The notes beneath the pieces are model-generated. The model was not told the origin of the DNA, made no database searches, and saw nothing but the letters and a program-made list of their open reading frames with translations. The position numbers and the translations under genes are program-made. Positions 1 through 11,964 of a DNA stretch of 64,000 bases are shown here, piece by piece. The first letter of the stretch is position 1. Each line of letters opens with the position of its first letter. The stretch covers positions 1,116,001 through 1,180,000 of the forward strand of contig JAQJZZ010000011.1 of the NCBI GenBank assembly GCA_030077755.1, read 5' to 3'. The DNA comes from Filosporella fistucella (taxonomy: Eukaryota; Ascomycota; Leotiomycetes; Helotiales).

Positions 1-2035
1 CAGTGGTAAATTAGGCTGCTAAACATTACGTGTTGTGTAGACCTCTGCCCCAGCAACATCTTGATAAGCGGTTTCCATAGTGCATCGCCGGTCGTAAGAA
101 TTGGAGATTTGGGATGGAGTCAGCAGTCCCGCCTGTCATCCAATATCGCGTTATTGATCTCCTTCTCTTCCAATTATTCCCACTGGGATCAATTATTCAG
201 TCCAAGATGCTTCGTCCAGGTACCGAATACAGAGTGAAGGTATCAGAGCTCCTGAAATATGGAAAGGCATATCTCCCACCCCAGCATGCGAGGTTTAGGC
301 ACTTGCTGTTTCAGTCAGTGACCTGATGTATTACCCTTGACCCAAGAACTGATTGAAATAGCTTACGGACTTTTTATACGGCGATGCCATGTTTGGTTCT
401 GGAGGATGCAATGTGAAAACACAATTTCCCCAAGAGATGACAAGAGCAGGTTGATGTATTGCCAAATTGCATAGGCGACGTGGTATCAAATTTCCTGAGG
501 ATATCCACGACAACTTCTTACAGGAATGGGGGATTGCGGAGGATATTTTGGCAAAAGATGTGATCAAGGTTTCAAGTGTGCGCCAGGAGTTGAAGCTGCA
601 AAGCGTTCCTAACGACTGTATCGATTTCTCGAATACCTTCTCACGGTCGACCCTGCGCAACGACCGTCGGTGGAAGAGGCTCTGCAGCATCGCTACCTCC
701 AAGAGAGCTTTATCACCAAGTGGTTAAGTAATTGTCTACGTACTTGTCTAGAGGTAATAAATAGTATCTTGCGATATGCTTCGGATATTTAATTATATTA
801 AAGTGATCACTTGCAGCTACGTTGAGGTCTTATGATATGATTCGTCATCGAATCAAGTGTTGAATGCCAAAATCATCGTTATGATTAAGTATCATGTATT
901 CTCAAAACCCTTAAGATGCATCTGGAGTCTTTTATCTCCACTGCCCAGAATTATACGTTTGTCACAGTTTGTGCAACTTTATGTATTTTCTTCAAGTCGA
1001 CCTTGGCGATTGTCTCCAAACAGGCTCTTTGATGAATGTCAGTATGCTGTGTACATAGATTGGGCTTGCCATTGAATTACCTCTTGACGTGCAAGGTCTA
1101 TAGTGACATGCGCTTTGCTCGTGGTTCCATCCTTGTGATGAGTAGTGACAGAATAATGTGGCTCAGAATCCATTCTGCTCTGGTGCGGCATATTTCTGGT
1201 CTCAGTAATAGTGTTTAGCGAGAGAAAAAGGGGAAAGGCTGCTAAAAGTTCATGTCCAACTATGGATCTTCGCAGAATTCCACATGCTTAATCATTTGAA
1301 TTCGTTCAAACTTGTGGAAATGCTCCTGTCATAACACAGTACATCAGCACAAATGCTCTGCAACGCCACTCCTCTTCCACTTGGCACAATTCTAACACAC
1401 GTGACCAATTGACGCCGCAGCACCAGCTCGAGCTGCACAACACAAGGAACCTGAGAACAGAACTAGATAATGTATTCCTCAATACTCTCAGTGTATCATT
1501 TGTCTGTATACGCAGTCTACGAAGTTTTGGCACTTGCACGTAGGAACAACACTCGAGCTTAGTCCTCGAAAGGCGCCTGAGGTGTGTCACGTTTGCTACC
1601 AAAATGGCGCAAGTGATGGGAAGACTTACAGATGCAAGCTGAACTTCACGCAATTATAACATTGGAAAATTTTAGGACTTATTACTCGTCTGCCACAAAC
1701 AACGCTTTTCCGTCTCTTCTACCATGCGGTCATCCTTTCTATTCTAACACCCAGTTTCTATCAACATTTCATTTACATTGAAAATGTCTCCTTTCAAGAT
1801 AATTAAAGCTCCCAGGAGCAACAAAAACAGACCAAGAAGAACGTTATGTCTGAGCAGCGCGTACTCTTGACCGGAGGAGTCTCCCTCCCGCTCCAACCTA
1901 GACAACACACTTTCTTCTATACACTCCCTGTTCTTGCGCAGGTATCGCTGACAATCATGAAGCAGCATCCGGTTCTAAGTGTCAAACACTTACTCGCATG
2001 ACGAGATCTTCCAAAAAAACAGAGCCCGTTGAACG
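1..2035. other. gene-poor stretch, no supported gene
   Basis: Only short open frames on both strands, without recognisable domains, splice-linked exons or typical start context. The stretch at 467-727 (+) is open for 86 codons but starts on an unconvincing context and matches nothing I know. I see no promoter or repeat I can defend. It may be the decayed edge of a gene lying outside the window. Confidence 0.5.
1744..1968 (-). CDS. possible small single-pass membrane protein
   Basis: An ATG-initiated frame of 74 codons encodes a charged N-terminal half and one strongly hydrophobic leucine-rich segment near residues 44-59, followed by a short polar tail. No family is recognised. No intron, TATA box or downstream context supports it beyond the membrane segment. 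It could equally be a chance frame or the last exon of a gene whose 5' exons I could not join. Low confidence. Confidence 0.18.
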   Translation of the reverse strand: MLLHDCQRYLRKNRECIEESVLSRLEREGDSSGQEYALLRHNVLLGLFLLLLGALIILKGDIFNVNEMLIETGC

Positions 2036-2700
2036 TTGAACGCACTCTCTGTGTCTTCTGGATCTGAGGAAAGCAGCGGAGAAAGCAAACCAGCACTCAG
2101 GGTTCCTTGCCAACAACTCTCCAAAGACAGCTTATCCATCTTTGAAGCACTTTCGATCGAGCTCAGAGAAAATATATACATATACATATACATATACTAT
2201 CTGCCTTCAAGCCATGTTCATAACCACGATGACTGTAGCTACGGAAAAGGGCTTGCCCAGTCGAGTCGCTTCTTTTACTACAAACTCCAAGCTCGGTACT
2301 ACAGTTGTAGGCGATTCAACTTCCTCAATCTCCGGAATGCTCAGGATTCTTGAGGTCTAAGTTCAGTCTGCAAATTGGCGACTTGGGACTTCTTGTGGGG
2401 AGCACAACCTCGCATGAACGAGTGCTGAAGACAATTTTTCGGAAGCTGAGACATACTTCAACATTGCATACCCTTGTGCTCGACTTGAAGATGTTGATGC
2501 CGACTGGTCGACTCCCAATGTATCACTCACAGTCTAGACCATACCAAATGATGGTTGGAGTTAAATTATACAGTCGTACATCATTGCATCCACTGGCAAG
2601 CATTTAGTCAATTCGTCAACTGCAAGTAATTGGCAACCCAACCTGGGAGCTTGAAGAAGCGATATTCAAGATCGTCTTACACATAGAATTCGTGGCTAAT
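2036..2700 (+). pseudogene. decayed 2EXR/F-box-like protein gene
   Basis: The frame from 2036 encodes a serine-rich start and then a segment resembling the fungal 2EXR/F-box-like signature (F-x-x-L-P-x-E-L-R-x-x-I-Y), here reading FEALSIELRENIYIY. It ends at a stop near 2351. Homologous-looking leucine-rich sequence (LRHTSTLHTLVLDLK) continues in a different frame from about 2425 to 2500, so at least one frameshift separates the two parts. A TATACA microsatellite sits inside the signature and has expanded it into an Ile-Tyr ladder. I infer a dead member of the large and often degenerating fungal 2EXR family. Family assignment rests on motif impression only. Confidence 0.35.
2172..2201. repeat. 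TATACA microsatellite inside the relic gene
   Basis: Several tandem TATACA units follow GAAAATA. In the relic reading frame they give alternating Ile-Tyr codons. The hexamer keeps the frame, so length changes would lengthen the peptide without shifting it. Confidence 0.8.
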
Positions 2701-4219
2701 AAAGAAAGGGCAACATTGAGGAGACATGATGGAGATTTCCCGGTTGAGTTTCATCACGAATTGTGTAGTGGAGGTCAAAATATTTCCTCGATGTCGTTCT
2801 TTCCAAAACTAGAAACAAATTGCAGCTGTCTCAATCAATAACTTGGCGGACACAAAACTACACCCAACAATCATCCCTGGAGGAGACAAAGCCGAAACAC
2901 CCCAGAGTTGTGATAGAGTTCATGCAACACCTCCGCACTCAACATGGAAGAAGGTTCGGATATGATAGTATGTCGAGAAGGATACGTTCTGGAATGTGGT
3001 ATTTTCCACTCCGCTTGATCAAAATTTTGGCGCAGTCACCTATCTGGTCAGGAATTAAATAGGTGGCTGTGATAAATTGCCATCGAATGGCGGCACATCT
3101 GGGAATCATGCCGGTATTCCGAGCTCACTTCAACAGGTTGGGATTCGATAGGAAGAAGGCGTGTATCTTCAATGATGTCCTCCGTAGAATGAAAAGTAAC
3201 ATCATAAACTACCTGCATGATCACATAAGCTTTGTGGCGTTCATATTATACTTTGTCCTTATGCCGGTAATCCAATGGAATTGGACGCTCCGCACTGTGA
3301 CTTATTCCAAGTTCCATCTCAAGTTTCGCCTCAATCAGCAGCCCTTGCTAATCTTAAAGTATCAGCGTCACCAACCCCAATTAGAAGCAGGTTGCGAAAT
3401 GATATCTGAATGCGGAGCGTTTTCAAATTAAGAGTCGGAATATGTTCCGAAATTTCGTCTGCCATCAAGTGCATCAGCCACTCGAAACCCCACACGCTCC
3501 GCATACGTCATATTTTACTCGAAAATCAAAAGTTCAATCAAACAGCGTATCTCAATCACATTGTGGAAAGTCTTGAAGATTCAGAGTAAACATCGATAAG
3601 AACGGAGAAAACTCGCACTGATCAGCAATCGTGATATCAATACCATTTCTTAGCACCACACTTGCTCCATTTTGAGCCTCGAGTGTGGCTAGTGACTTCA
3701 TCAGCCACCGTGGCGCATCGCCGATCTGTAGCATTTTCGCTCCCGCTGCCATGCTCATCGTGTCCGCTCGGGGCTGTCAGAAATCTCACTTCCTTGATTT
3801 TGATACCACCTTTAATTGCTTACCCGCCAATAATCTTAACTCCTGGATTTCTCATGTCCGTATCGGTATCAAAGCCAATAACTAGTCTGGTATCACTGGT
3901 ATCAGGTGCATCAAAATGAGTATGCGGCTACGTCACTACCGTAAACAGGTGATCCTTGCTTGAAATTTTGATCTTTGATTTTTTGGTGAACCCCAAGGTC
4001 GCGTTATGACGTGGAGAATATTGGACCATGAGTAAGGCTCGAGTAAGGTCATATGGAATGATATATAGCTAGGCGCGTTCTTCAAATCCTTTCCTTGCCA
4101 TCCACAACACAAACACAAGCCTTCTACAAACATCAACCAGACTCAAGACAATCTTGAGTTCTCTGACTCTACCAAGAAACACTTCAAACAATCAAGTCGC
4201 TCAGCGCAACATCTTCAAA
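2701..4219. other. intergenic, no supported gene
   Basis: Scattered short frames in both orientations without domain matches or joinable exons. The last 150 bp are the promoter of the small gene at 4220, with a TATATAG element at 4062-4068. Confidence 0.5.
4062..4068 (+). promoter_or_regulatory. TATA-like element of the microprotein gene
   Basis: TATATAG lies about 150 bp upstream of the ATG at 4220, a plausible distance for a fungal core promoter. It is inferred from sequence and spacing only. Confidence 0.4.
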
Positions 4220-4468
4220 ATGGGAGCTGTCGTATCATGCGTAAGTTACCTCCGATAGGTGTACAATAACAAACATACTGACTCTGTAAAATAGATTAAG
4301 TCCGTCTTCCAAACAATCGGAGCCTGTATCATGGCAGTCGTCAATGGCATCGCGTCCATGCTTCAAGCCATCATCGGAGCTATTGCTTCCCTTTTCGGCA
4401 TCATCGTCAATTGCCTGACCTGTGGCCGTAGCGGGCGCAAACGCAGAGGCACGACGAGCAGGGTCTAA
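4220..4468 (+). CDS. 64-aa membrane-associated microprotein, predicted lipidated
   Basis: Two exons (4220-4240 and 4295-4468) join across a 54-nt intron with a GTAAGT donor, a TACTGAC branch site and a TAG acceptor. The product is 64 residues. It begins Met-Gly-Ala-Val-Val-Ser-Cys, a good N-myristoylation context with a nearby cysteine for palmitoylation. A long hydrophobic or amphipathic middle of Ile, Val, Ala, Met and Gly follows (about residues 11-46), with a CLTCG motif at about 47-51. The tail is very basic and Ser/Thr-rich. I recall short proteins of this shape being conserved in filamentous fungi without assigned function, but that is from memory. The product probably sits on the inner face of a membrane. 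The two-exon structure with perfect phase is good evidence for a real gene despite its size. Confidence 0.72.
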
Positions 4469-5460
4469 TCCACTCCATCGTTCCTACCACGATCCCAAAA
4501 ACCCAGCCTGGAGTCGCAGCAAATACTGAACCGAAGATATGGAACTTGGGAGATTGGAGGAATGGAATGGAGGATTAGACGGGGACGAGTGGTGAAAGAT
4601 GGTTACGACGAGATGAAGTTTCCTTGCAATACCCGGCATTAGACCAGCCTTTTGCTTTTCGTTGTACGATAAGTCGCGTTTAGAGCGAGTAATGAGATGC
4701 AAGTCTTGCACACACACATTTTCACTTGAACATGTTATCGCATGATAACATGACTCGATTGCTTTGAGACATTTGGTTGTAACATAGGACTCGTGTAGCT
4801 CAAGTTATGAATCGTTCTTCGAAGCACCCAGTCAGCATTGCCATGTGCTAGGGTATTCACAACATCAAAGAAATTTTTTGTTCGATATTTAGAAGTGCAA
4901 CCAAAAGCGACAATTTACTCACACCCTATATATGATATGTTAGCAGGCTGCCAAAACAATACAGTGTCGACAATCCTTCATTTCAGCGAAAGCGGCCGAT
5001 ATAACAGCCCCATGGGTTCGAGTTATTACCGTTCGACTTGGAACGGACAGGATATAATGTATTTACGGCAAGGAAATTCCAAGTTTTGACGATGAATCTT
5101 GCTACAAATAGAACTCAAATGAAAAGAAGGACTTCATCAGGTATGGTATTAAGATATGCGACAAGGAAAATCAGAACTAGCCATAATATAGTTTACTAAA
5201 ATTCGAAGCTTTAGGCTCTCGCTCCTTGAGGATCTAAATTAGACTAGAATTGTCTTACTTTCCGTGAGGTTATTGTCATTTCGGACGTCGAGCCTTCCAA
5301 AGTGTAGCTGGCGTTGACGATTGACGATTGACGAATCTTGAAGCGGGGACTAGCGGACTGCTTATGTAATATACAGCAACTGACATCAAATGTACTAAGG
5401 AAATTTCGCGATATCAAGCTGCATTGTACCAATGAGCCTAGGTACTTTCGACAGGTAGAC
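4469..5460. other. intergenic spacer
   Basis: 3' region of the microprotein gene and promoter of the MRS2 gene. Nothing else supported was seen. Confidence 0.5.
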
Positions 5461-7171
5461 ATGAGGTCACCGTCCCCCGCTCTCCTTCAATTCCTTAAGG
5501 TCCAGACAGAGGGTTGCTTTTTCAGCTCGAATTCGAGCTTGGTTTTCGACCATTCCCCACGAATACAGCAGCTGCAACCTGGCTGTGTAAATCCAGCTCT
5601 CGAAGCTGGTTTCCTAAATCTCGACTTCTTGTGGCCTCGATCAGCTTCAAGCGCTCCTTCGCAGAGGTTGCCTGCAAGTGCAAGATGTGCAGCTCGGAAT
5701 AATACTTTAAGGAGTCGACTTTCATTGGTGGCGCAAAGAGCGAACTCTTCTGGATCGAGAAAATGGCACCAGAAGCTTTGGGGGGCTACTGGATTGCGAG
5801 GTGGGAGGCCATTACGGCCAGATGACCTTCCAGATACTCTATATGGCGCCGAGGAAGGAAGCGATACTTCCATGTTCAGTCTTGGGAGGCATATATCTGC
5901 AAAAGCAGCAGCCCAACCCAAGTTGCGTTGCACAGAGCTGGATGAGCATGGAAACGTTGTTCTGGCAAGCGGGGAGTTCAAGAAAAGCGAGCTTATTGCA
6001 AAGGTAAGAGATTTGTTGACTTTGTACAATACCCATTCTGACAAGCTACAGTATGGCCTCCTTCCTCGCGACCTCCGAAAGATTGACTCCAGTCTACTCC
6101 CACATATCCTTGTTCGCCCATCAGCTATTTTAATCAACCTCCTCCACCTCCGAGTCCTTATCAAATCCAATCGTGTGCTTGTTTTCGATGCCTATGGCAC
6201 AACAGATTCTTATAACCAATCTGCATTCATCTATGACCTCGAAGACAAACTTCGACAAAAGCAAAACTCAGCTTCTGCTGGCGGACTTCCTTACGAGTTT
6301 CGGGCGCTGGAATCAGTCCTCATATCTGTGATTACAAGTCTCGAGAAGGAATTCGAAGGTGTTAGGAAGCCAGTTGTGCGAGTGCTAAGAGAGCTCGAAG
6401 AGGATATCGACCGGGACAAGTTGCGTATGCTTCTTATCTACTCGAAGAAGTTAGGGACATTTGAACAAAAGGCTAAGCTTGTTCGAGACGCCATCGATGA
6501 GTTATTGGAAGCAGACGACGATTTGGCTGCTATGTATCTCACTGAGAAAACACATGATCTTCTCCGTGAAGAGGATGATCATACCGAGGTTGAAATGCTT
6601 CTTGAATCATATCATAAACTTTGCGATGAGATTGTTCAGGAGTCCGGAAATCTGGTTTCCAATATCCGTAATACAGAAGAAATGTAAGTGCTGTCTATGT
6701 GTAGGGAATGTCCTTGCTAATTGAGTTGGTAGAGTGAAAGCTATTCTCGATGCAAATCGCAATTCCCTGATGTTGCTGGACCTGAAATTTTCTATTGGAA
6801 CTTTGGGAATAGGTTCGGGTGCATTTATTGCCGCACTCTACGGAATGAATTTGAAAAATTTCATCGAGGAATCTGATCTCGGGTTTCTTGGTGTTACCGG
6901 CTGGAGTATAGTGTTTTCCGGTATTGTATGCGCCTATGGACTCACGAAGCTACGAAAGGTACAGCGAGTAAGTATGTGGGGGGAGGGCGGACGACGAGGC
7001 CGTAATTGGAGGGACGAGGACTTGGATCGCGCTCTTGCGAATAGGGAGCTGGAGACGGTTAGGAGAGATAGGACGGAACGACAAAGAAGACTTCATGATG
7101 AGCGATTAGGCTCAGCAGAGCTGTCGAAGAAGAAACAGGCCGCTCCAGTTGTTAATGTAAAGACTGTGTAA
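5461..7171 (+). CDS. MRS2: mitochondrial inner-membrane magnesium channel, MRS2/LPE10 type (CorA superfamily)
   Basis: Imports Mg2+ into the mitochondrial matrix. Three exons are inferred: 5461-6003, 6052-6683 and 6733-7171, giving 537 aa. The first intron (48 nt, GTAAGAG...CTACAG with a CTGAC branch) is a multiple of three and carries no stop, so an unspliced frame reads through it. Removing it restores the family sequence [17 protein letters not shown]. The second intron is 49 nt. The N-terminal ~100 residues are Arg/Ser-rich and acidic-poor, as in a mitochondrial presequence. The family signature Gly-Met-Asn is at residues 429-431, at the end of the first membrane helix (about 411-428), with a second helix at about 446-462. 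The tail after it is basic. The ATG at 5461 was chosen because the frame upstream has no ATG. The name MRS2 rather than LPE10 is by family likeness. Confidence 0.93.
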
Positions 7172-7758
7172 GAAGATGGATGATGAGTAAGTACCTAGCA
7201 TTTATAGATGGCGTTGGGTTGTAAAACATAGGATGGGCGTTCGGTGTCGTTGTAGATGCTAGACATATCTACACCCTTCTCTCTCTGTACCATTTGAATA
7301 CCCAATACAATAGAATTTAATTTCTCCGTCTAGTTGTCCTTGTGAGGGTGAATTTTGGTGAGTTGAACCTTGAAGGGGGCATGGGGACTATGATGGCTGT
7401 TGAAAGTCCAATATGAGCCACAGGCGCGCAGCGAGCCTCACACGACACACACGTTACGTAGGTGCTTTGCGCACATAGAAGTGCCATAAGCACCGCTTGT
7501 ACTTTGGTGGCAGCAGAATGTCTGCAATGCTGCTTTGACTGGAACAATTTGATTCCGTTCGACTATCCATGCCAGGAGTCCAATTTCGTCTCAAGCCTTG
7601 TAGCCAGAGTTTTCTTATAGTAGATCTCTCATCTGGTTAATATCTGTAAAAGCTGCTGCACAAGAGACCAACTGTGGAAAACCCATCTCTACGATCCGTG
7701 GCATTAAGGTATATAGCAATTAGACGCTAACATTATTAACAATTCATCTCTCTCATCC
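7172..7758. other. convergent 3' spacer between MRS2 and the aldehyde dehydrogenase gene
   Basis: Holds the 3' ends of two convergent genes. No additional gene was seen. Confidence 0.6.
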
Positions 7759-9677
7759 CTACGCATTCTTCCACATTCTCCTCAACCCTCCCACCATTCC
7801 CCACCATGACAATCCGTACCCAATCTCAACTACCGATCTGGTGAATTCGTATCCTTTCTTGGTGTCTGGAATGGGGTATTGGATCTGCTTGGGGATGGCA
7901 GTATTGATTCCCAACCATCCAAAGCGATCCTCACAGACTGCCTTCAGATTCGAGAGACCTCTGAGTCCTTCCTCGCCGGCAAATCTTCCATATCCGCTGC
8001 CACCTTGGCCGCCAAAGGGCAATTGCACAGCGTAGTATGCCGCAAAGTCATTCACGGCGACCATACCGGTCTTCAGGTGCTCGACCACAGCGTCCATAGT
8101 GAAACCAGTGGCCCCAAAGACAGAGGCACCGAGGCCAAACTCGGGTGTATTGGCTACTTTGCAGGCATTTTCAGCGTTTGTCGCACGCATGAGAACACAA
8201 ATTGGCCCGAAGCATTCTTCCTTCGCAATAGCCATTTCAGGTGTGACATCTACAAGTAGGGTAGGTTGGAAGTAGTGGCCAGATTGATGAACAGGATGGT
8301 GCAATCGTTGGCCTCCGACCAACAGCCTTGCACCATCTTTGACTGCTGCTGCAACCAAGTTTTCCAGCCTTTCAAAACAGTTGTCGGAAATCATAGCTCC
8401 CATATCGACTTGAGCATCTTTTGGAGCATCAAGTACAGAGCCGACTCGCAGCGCACGGATACGTGGCTCGAGAGCTTTAACAAGTTTATCGTACACCTTT
8501 GGACAAGCGATGATTCGTTCGATACCAATGCAATTTTGACCAGCTGCTTGAAATGTTCCACGAAGTAAAATCTCGATGATGCGGGGGAGATCCTTCTCAG
8601 CTGAGTCAAGAATGATAGCTGCGTCTTTGCCTCCCAATTCGGCAAGCACAGGAGTGAGAGATTTGGCAGCGGAAGCTGCAACAAATTTGGCAACTGGTCT
8701 GCTGCCAATAAACGTGATGTGCGAGATCAACGGGTGGGATGTCAGATAATTTGCTGTTTGTGGCCAGGCAGTTACTACTTGGACAAGGTTGGAGTTATGA
8801 CCGCAAACGTGGAGAGCACCTTTGACGATGAGAGAAAAGTATGTGGCACTCCAAGCGGTGTTTTCCGATACCTTGACGATAATACCATTCCCGGCAAAGA
8901 TGGCAGAAATTATAGGGCCAATCAAGTTGTGGAACGGATAGTTCCAGGAAACAAGAGCTGCAACTACACCTAATGGCTCATAAACCACCTTGTTTTTCTT
9001 GTATGCCATGAGAAGGTTGGTCGGACGTTTAGACGGGCTCAAAGCCTTCTCTCCATGCTTCAGTGTCCATTTGATTTTCTCTGTTGTGACTAAGATCTCT
9101 CCCAGCGTGGCATCAACCATAGTCTTTCCGGAATCCAAACAAGCAACTCGGCAAATGTCCTCCTGGTTCTCCAGTATGAAAGCTTGCAAGCACCGTAGAA
9201 CCTGTCGTCGCTGTGTAAAAGTTGTCTGCGCCCATCTTTCCTGGGCAGATTGAGCCTTCTCGATCGCCCGATCAATACCCTCGGGGGTGGTAGGATTCAC
9301 AAAACCAAGGAATTCTCCTGTGGCAGGGGCATAACATTGTATCGCGGTAGAGCCCGGTGCCTGAAGAATGTCAGTTGAAGTGGGGTGATTTGGCCACGTT
9401 ATGGGAATTGTACCTTGATAGATGGGTTCTCTAAAGGTGTGCCATCTCCTGGCGGATTGGGCACATCAATCGTGTATCCAATAACCTTCTCAGACTCGTA
9501 CCAGGTGAAGAATTTGATCCCGTAGTACATCCATACCGCCACGAAAATCAATGCGATTGCTGCAAGTTTCGACAGATACCAGAACCTGCGGATTGTTAGC
9601 ACACAGCTATCTTTCATGTAGCTAACTCACGTCTCACGTTCATCCATACCCGGGAGAGCGAATGGTTCATCATCCAT
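7759..9677 (-). CDS. MSC7: membrane-anchored aldehyde dehydrogenase, MSC7 type
   Basis: NAD(P)-dependent oxidation of an aldehyde, substrate unknown; the yeast relative is named for meiotic sister-chromatid recombination. Three exons read downward: 9677-9631, 9585-9414 and 9360-7759. Introns are 45 nt (GTGAGT donor, GCTAAC branch) and 53 nt (GTACAA donor). Product 606 aa. Residues about 19-35 form a hydrophobic membrane anchor after a short acidic start. The catalytic base motif ELGGK is at 314-318 and the nucleophile is Cys350 in GQNCIG, so the enzyme looks active. The fungal MSC7-like C-terminal extension with a hydrophobic GYGLSWWGMVGG stretch is present, which suggests a second membrane contact. 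The first exon codes for only 15 codons and would be missed by simple gene callers. Confidence 0.92.
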
Positions 9678-11964
9678 CTTGTCGTCCGTGGATTTGATGT
9701 TCGAGGTTCGCTCAGCCTGATCGCAGTAAAAAAAAAAAAGTTTGGAGATGAGCCCCTGCGTCGCTTCCACTTAGCAGATAGAGAGCAATTGTCGACGAAA
9801 TCCACCTCCTTTTAGGATCTGCGTTTTTATAACTGCGCCAGTCGTGAATATCACCAACAATACCAACCGGCAGAGGAATCGAAAGGAAGTGAGGACTCCT
9901 CACGCGTCCGATAATTCTGAAGTCTGGGGAAGGCGAATCCCTGCAAGCGCAGCTTCATTTCAGGCTGATCTCTCGGTCCGCTGTCACCGCCGGCTCGTTT
10001 GCTGTTTCGGGACAGCAACTGTGCCGGAGAAAGGGGGCATTCCTCGCTTATACAATAGGGGAACTGAAGAGAGGGGTAAGTATTTGGGTACACTCTGGTC
10101 ATACAAGTGTAGACTTTCAACTGCAGACTATATGGCTATGTGTATATTCAGCTCCGCCTGAGCAGCTTGCTTCTTTTTATTTGCTTCGAAATGACGAAGG
10201 AAAATTGCTCCTCTCCATAGTTTAAGCAACCTCAACCCATTCAAAACTGGAGGGAACCTTCTCACACCACATCCGTTACAGTACCCCGCTTTGGCATCTT
10301 AGAGAAGAAAGTCTTTTTCTTCGAAGGTTTTGATGTCGTCCTATACGAATAGTCTTCCTGTCTTTTCTGCTTTGATTCTTCCCCTTCGTATGTGACGGAC
10401 AACCGATTTTACGTTATGAGCCAAGTAGCAAAAGTGTAGCAGTCTGCAAATAACCCAACTGCAATTACTGCCGTGCAGATACCGAAAGAAAACCTATTAC
10501 TATCATGTGCCCAATTCGTTTGGAAAAGGTGTTGTCGTATGACCGCCCAATATGCGCGACCGAAGCCTGACGTGCGAGGGTAAATGCTGTTCCTGTACTT
10601 TCTTGAAAAGTTGAAAATCTCCTATCAAAGCTTAGGAATTTTGGGTTGAAGTCATGATCGAAGCTGATTGTGTTATGAATGCAATACCCAGGTATGGCAT
10701 TTCAATTGTACTCCTGAGTCGCTGTCTGCTTTGGATCGTATTCAGATCAATTCAGGCTTGGAGCGAAAGTCAATTCTTACCAAGTCAGTAGATCTTTGCG
10801 TGGAGTTGATGCATGAACTCATGGTATGCATAAGAAAGTACGTCACAGTCACTCATATCTTGTCCCAGGATGCGTATTAATTGCCCAACTTAATTCTTTC
10901 ACTTTTTAAACCAGTGCTTTCAAGGCGGGGGAGTTTTCATATCACACGGCTATTCTTTTAATATAATTTATAGTATGGTCCCTGACTTACCTATGCAGCA
11001 AGACGGCTGTAGCAACAACACTGTTTCCGGTGCCAACAATGATAGTCTGTTCGATATCAGTTCCACATATTTCATGCTTTGGGAGATGCTGACCTTCGTA
11101 GGACTAAATGGCTCATATAATAGATCTTTAGGGTATTGTTTCACAGATTGTGCTTGATTTATAGGCTTCGTAGTTCTAGATGTTTCCAAATATTGCTGCA
11201 CAACCTTTAGTCGAGCAGTTGCTTGTGAAGCTGCTATCCTGTGGTTGACAATGAAAACGACCAATGTTCATTTTCAATTATTCGAAACGATTTGAAGTCG
11301 TAATGACAAATTGGCTCTAGATACTATTTAATATGGCCATTGTGGAATGGTGGTTCTGAATTAGACCAAGAGCTCGCAATTTGAATCCACTTTTGCGTCT
11401 CACATTCATTTTCCACAAATCGGCAGGGTCAACAAAAGCCCTGTAAATGGTGGGCTCCAAGATAGGCAATCTTTTTTGATTGGAAGTTTGGATGTCAATA
11501 TATAACGAGCCATCCGCCTTGATGATGCCTACTTAAGCACGTTGGAGTGTTGTGGTCTGTAAATAGTGGGTGTTCGAGGGCAGCCGCTAAACTTTCAGGG
11601 TCTGAACCACTGCAGATTTACACTGAGAATTTAAAAGAGGGGGGGGGGGGGGGGGGGGGAGGGGTTGACAGCATAGAAAATGTTTGGCACCTGCAGACGC
11701 TATATCATGCAGGAATGTGCTTATGAGCGGTATAGTAGAGCGATAGGGTCTAGAGACGCTATTTGAGTTGCTTTAAGCAAATAGAGAATGCTACATGTTT
11801 GTACAAATCTTGCCATTTCTCCAGCACAGAAGTTATCTTAAATCCATTCCAATCCTAGTTGATGCCATGCCATCCATATAACACGTAGTCAAATGATGCC
11901 AAAGCTAAAGCCATGCGAAATTACTCTATATTTGCTGAACACAAATAAAGTCCTCAAGTCGTCG
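9678..11964. other. long intergenic region, no supported gene
   Basis: About 2.3 kb of promoter and spacer. A-run near 9727-9739 and a 21-nt poly-G at 11639-11659. Short frames here have no domain features and I reject them as genes. Confidence 0.5.
11639..11659. repeat. 21-nt poly-G homopolymer
   Basis: Uninterrupted run of 21 guanines, then A and four more G. Such runs are prone to slippage and to sequencing error, so the exact length is uncertain. G-quadruplex formation is possible. Confidence 0.9.

Noticed and set aside
5487..6170. 227-codon open frame on the minus strand
   Set aside because: It is antisense to the MRS2 exons, has no recognised domain, and the plus-strand gene explains the sequence.
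9727..9739. A-run as a retroposon poly-A tail
   Set aside because: No target-site duplication or coding remnant of a mobile element next to it.
10668..11264. Short open frames in the 9.7-12 kb spacer
   Set aside because: Random-looking composition with no motif and no intron signals joining them.
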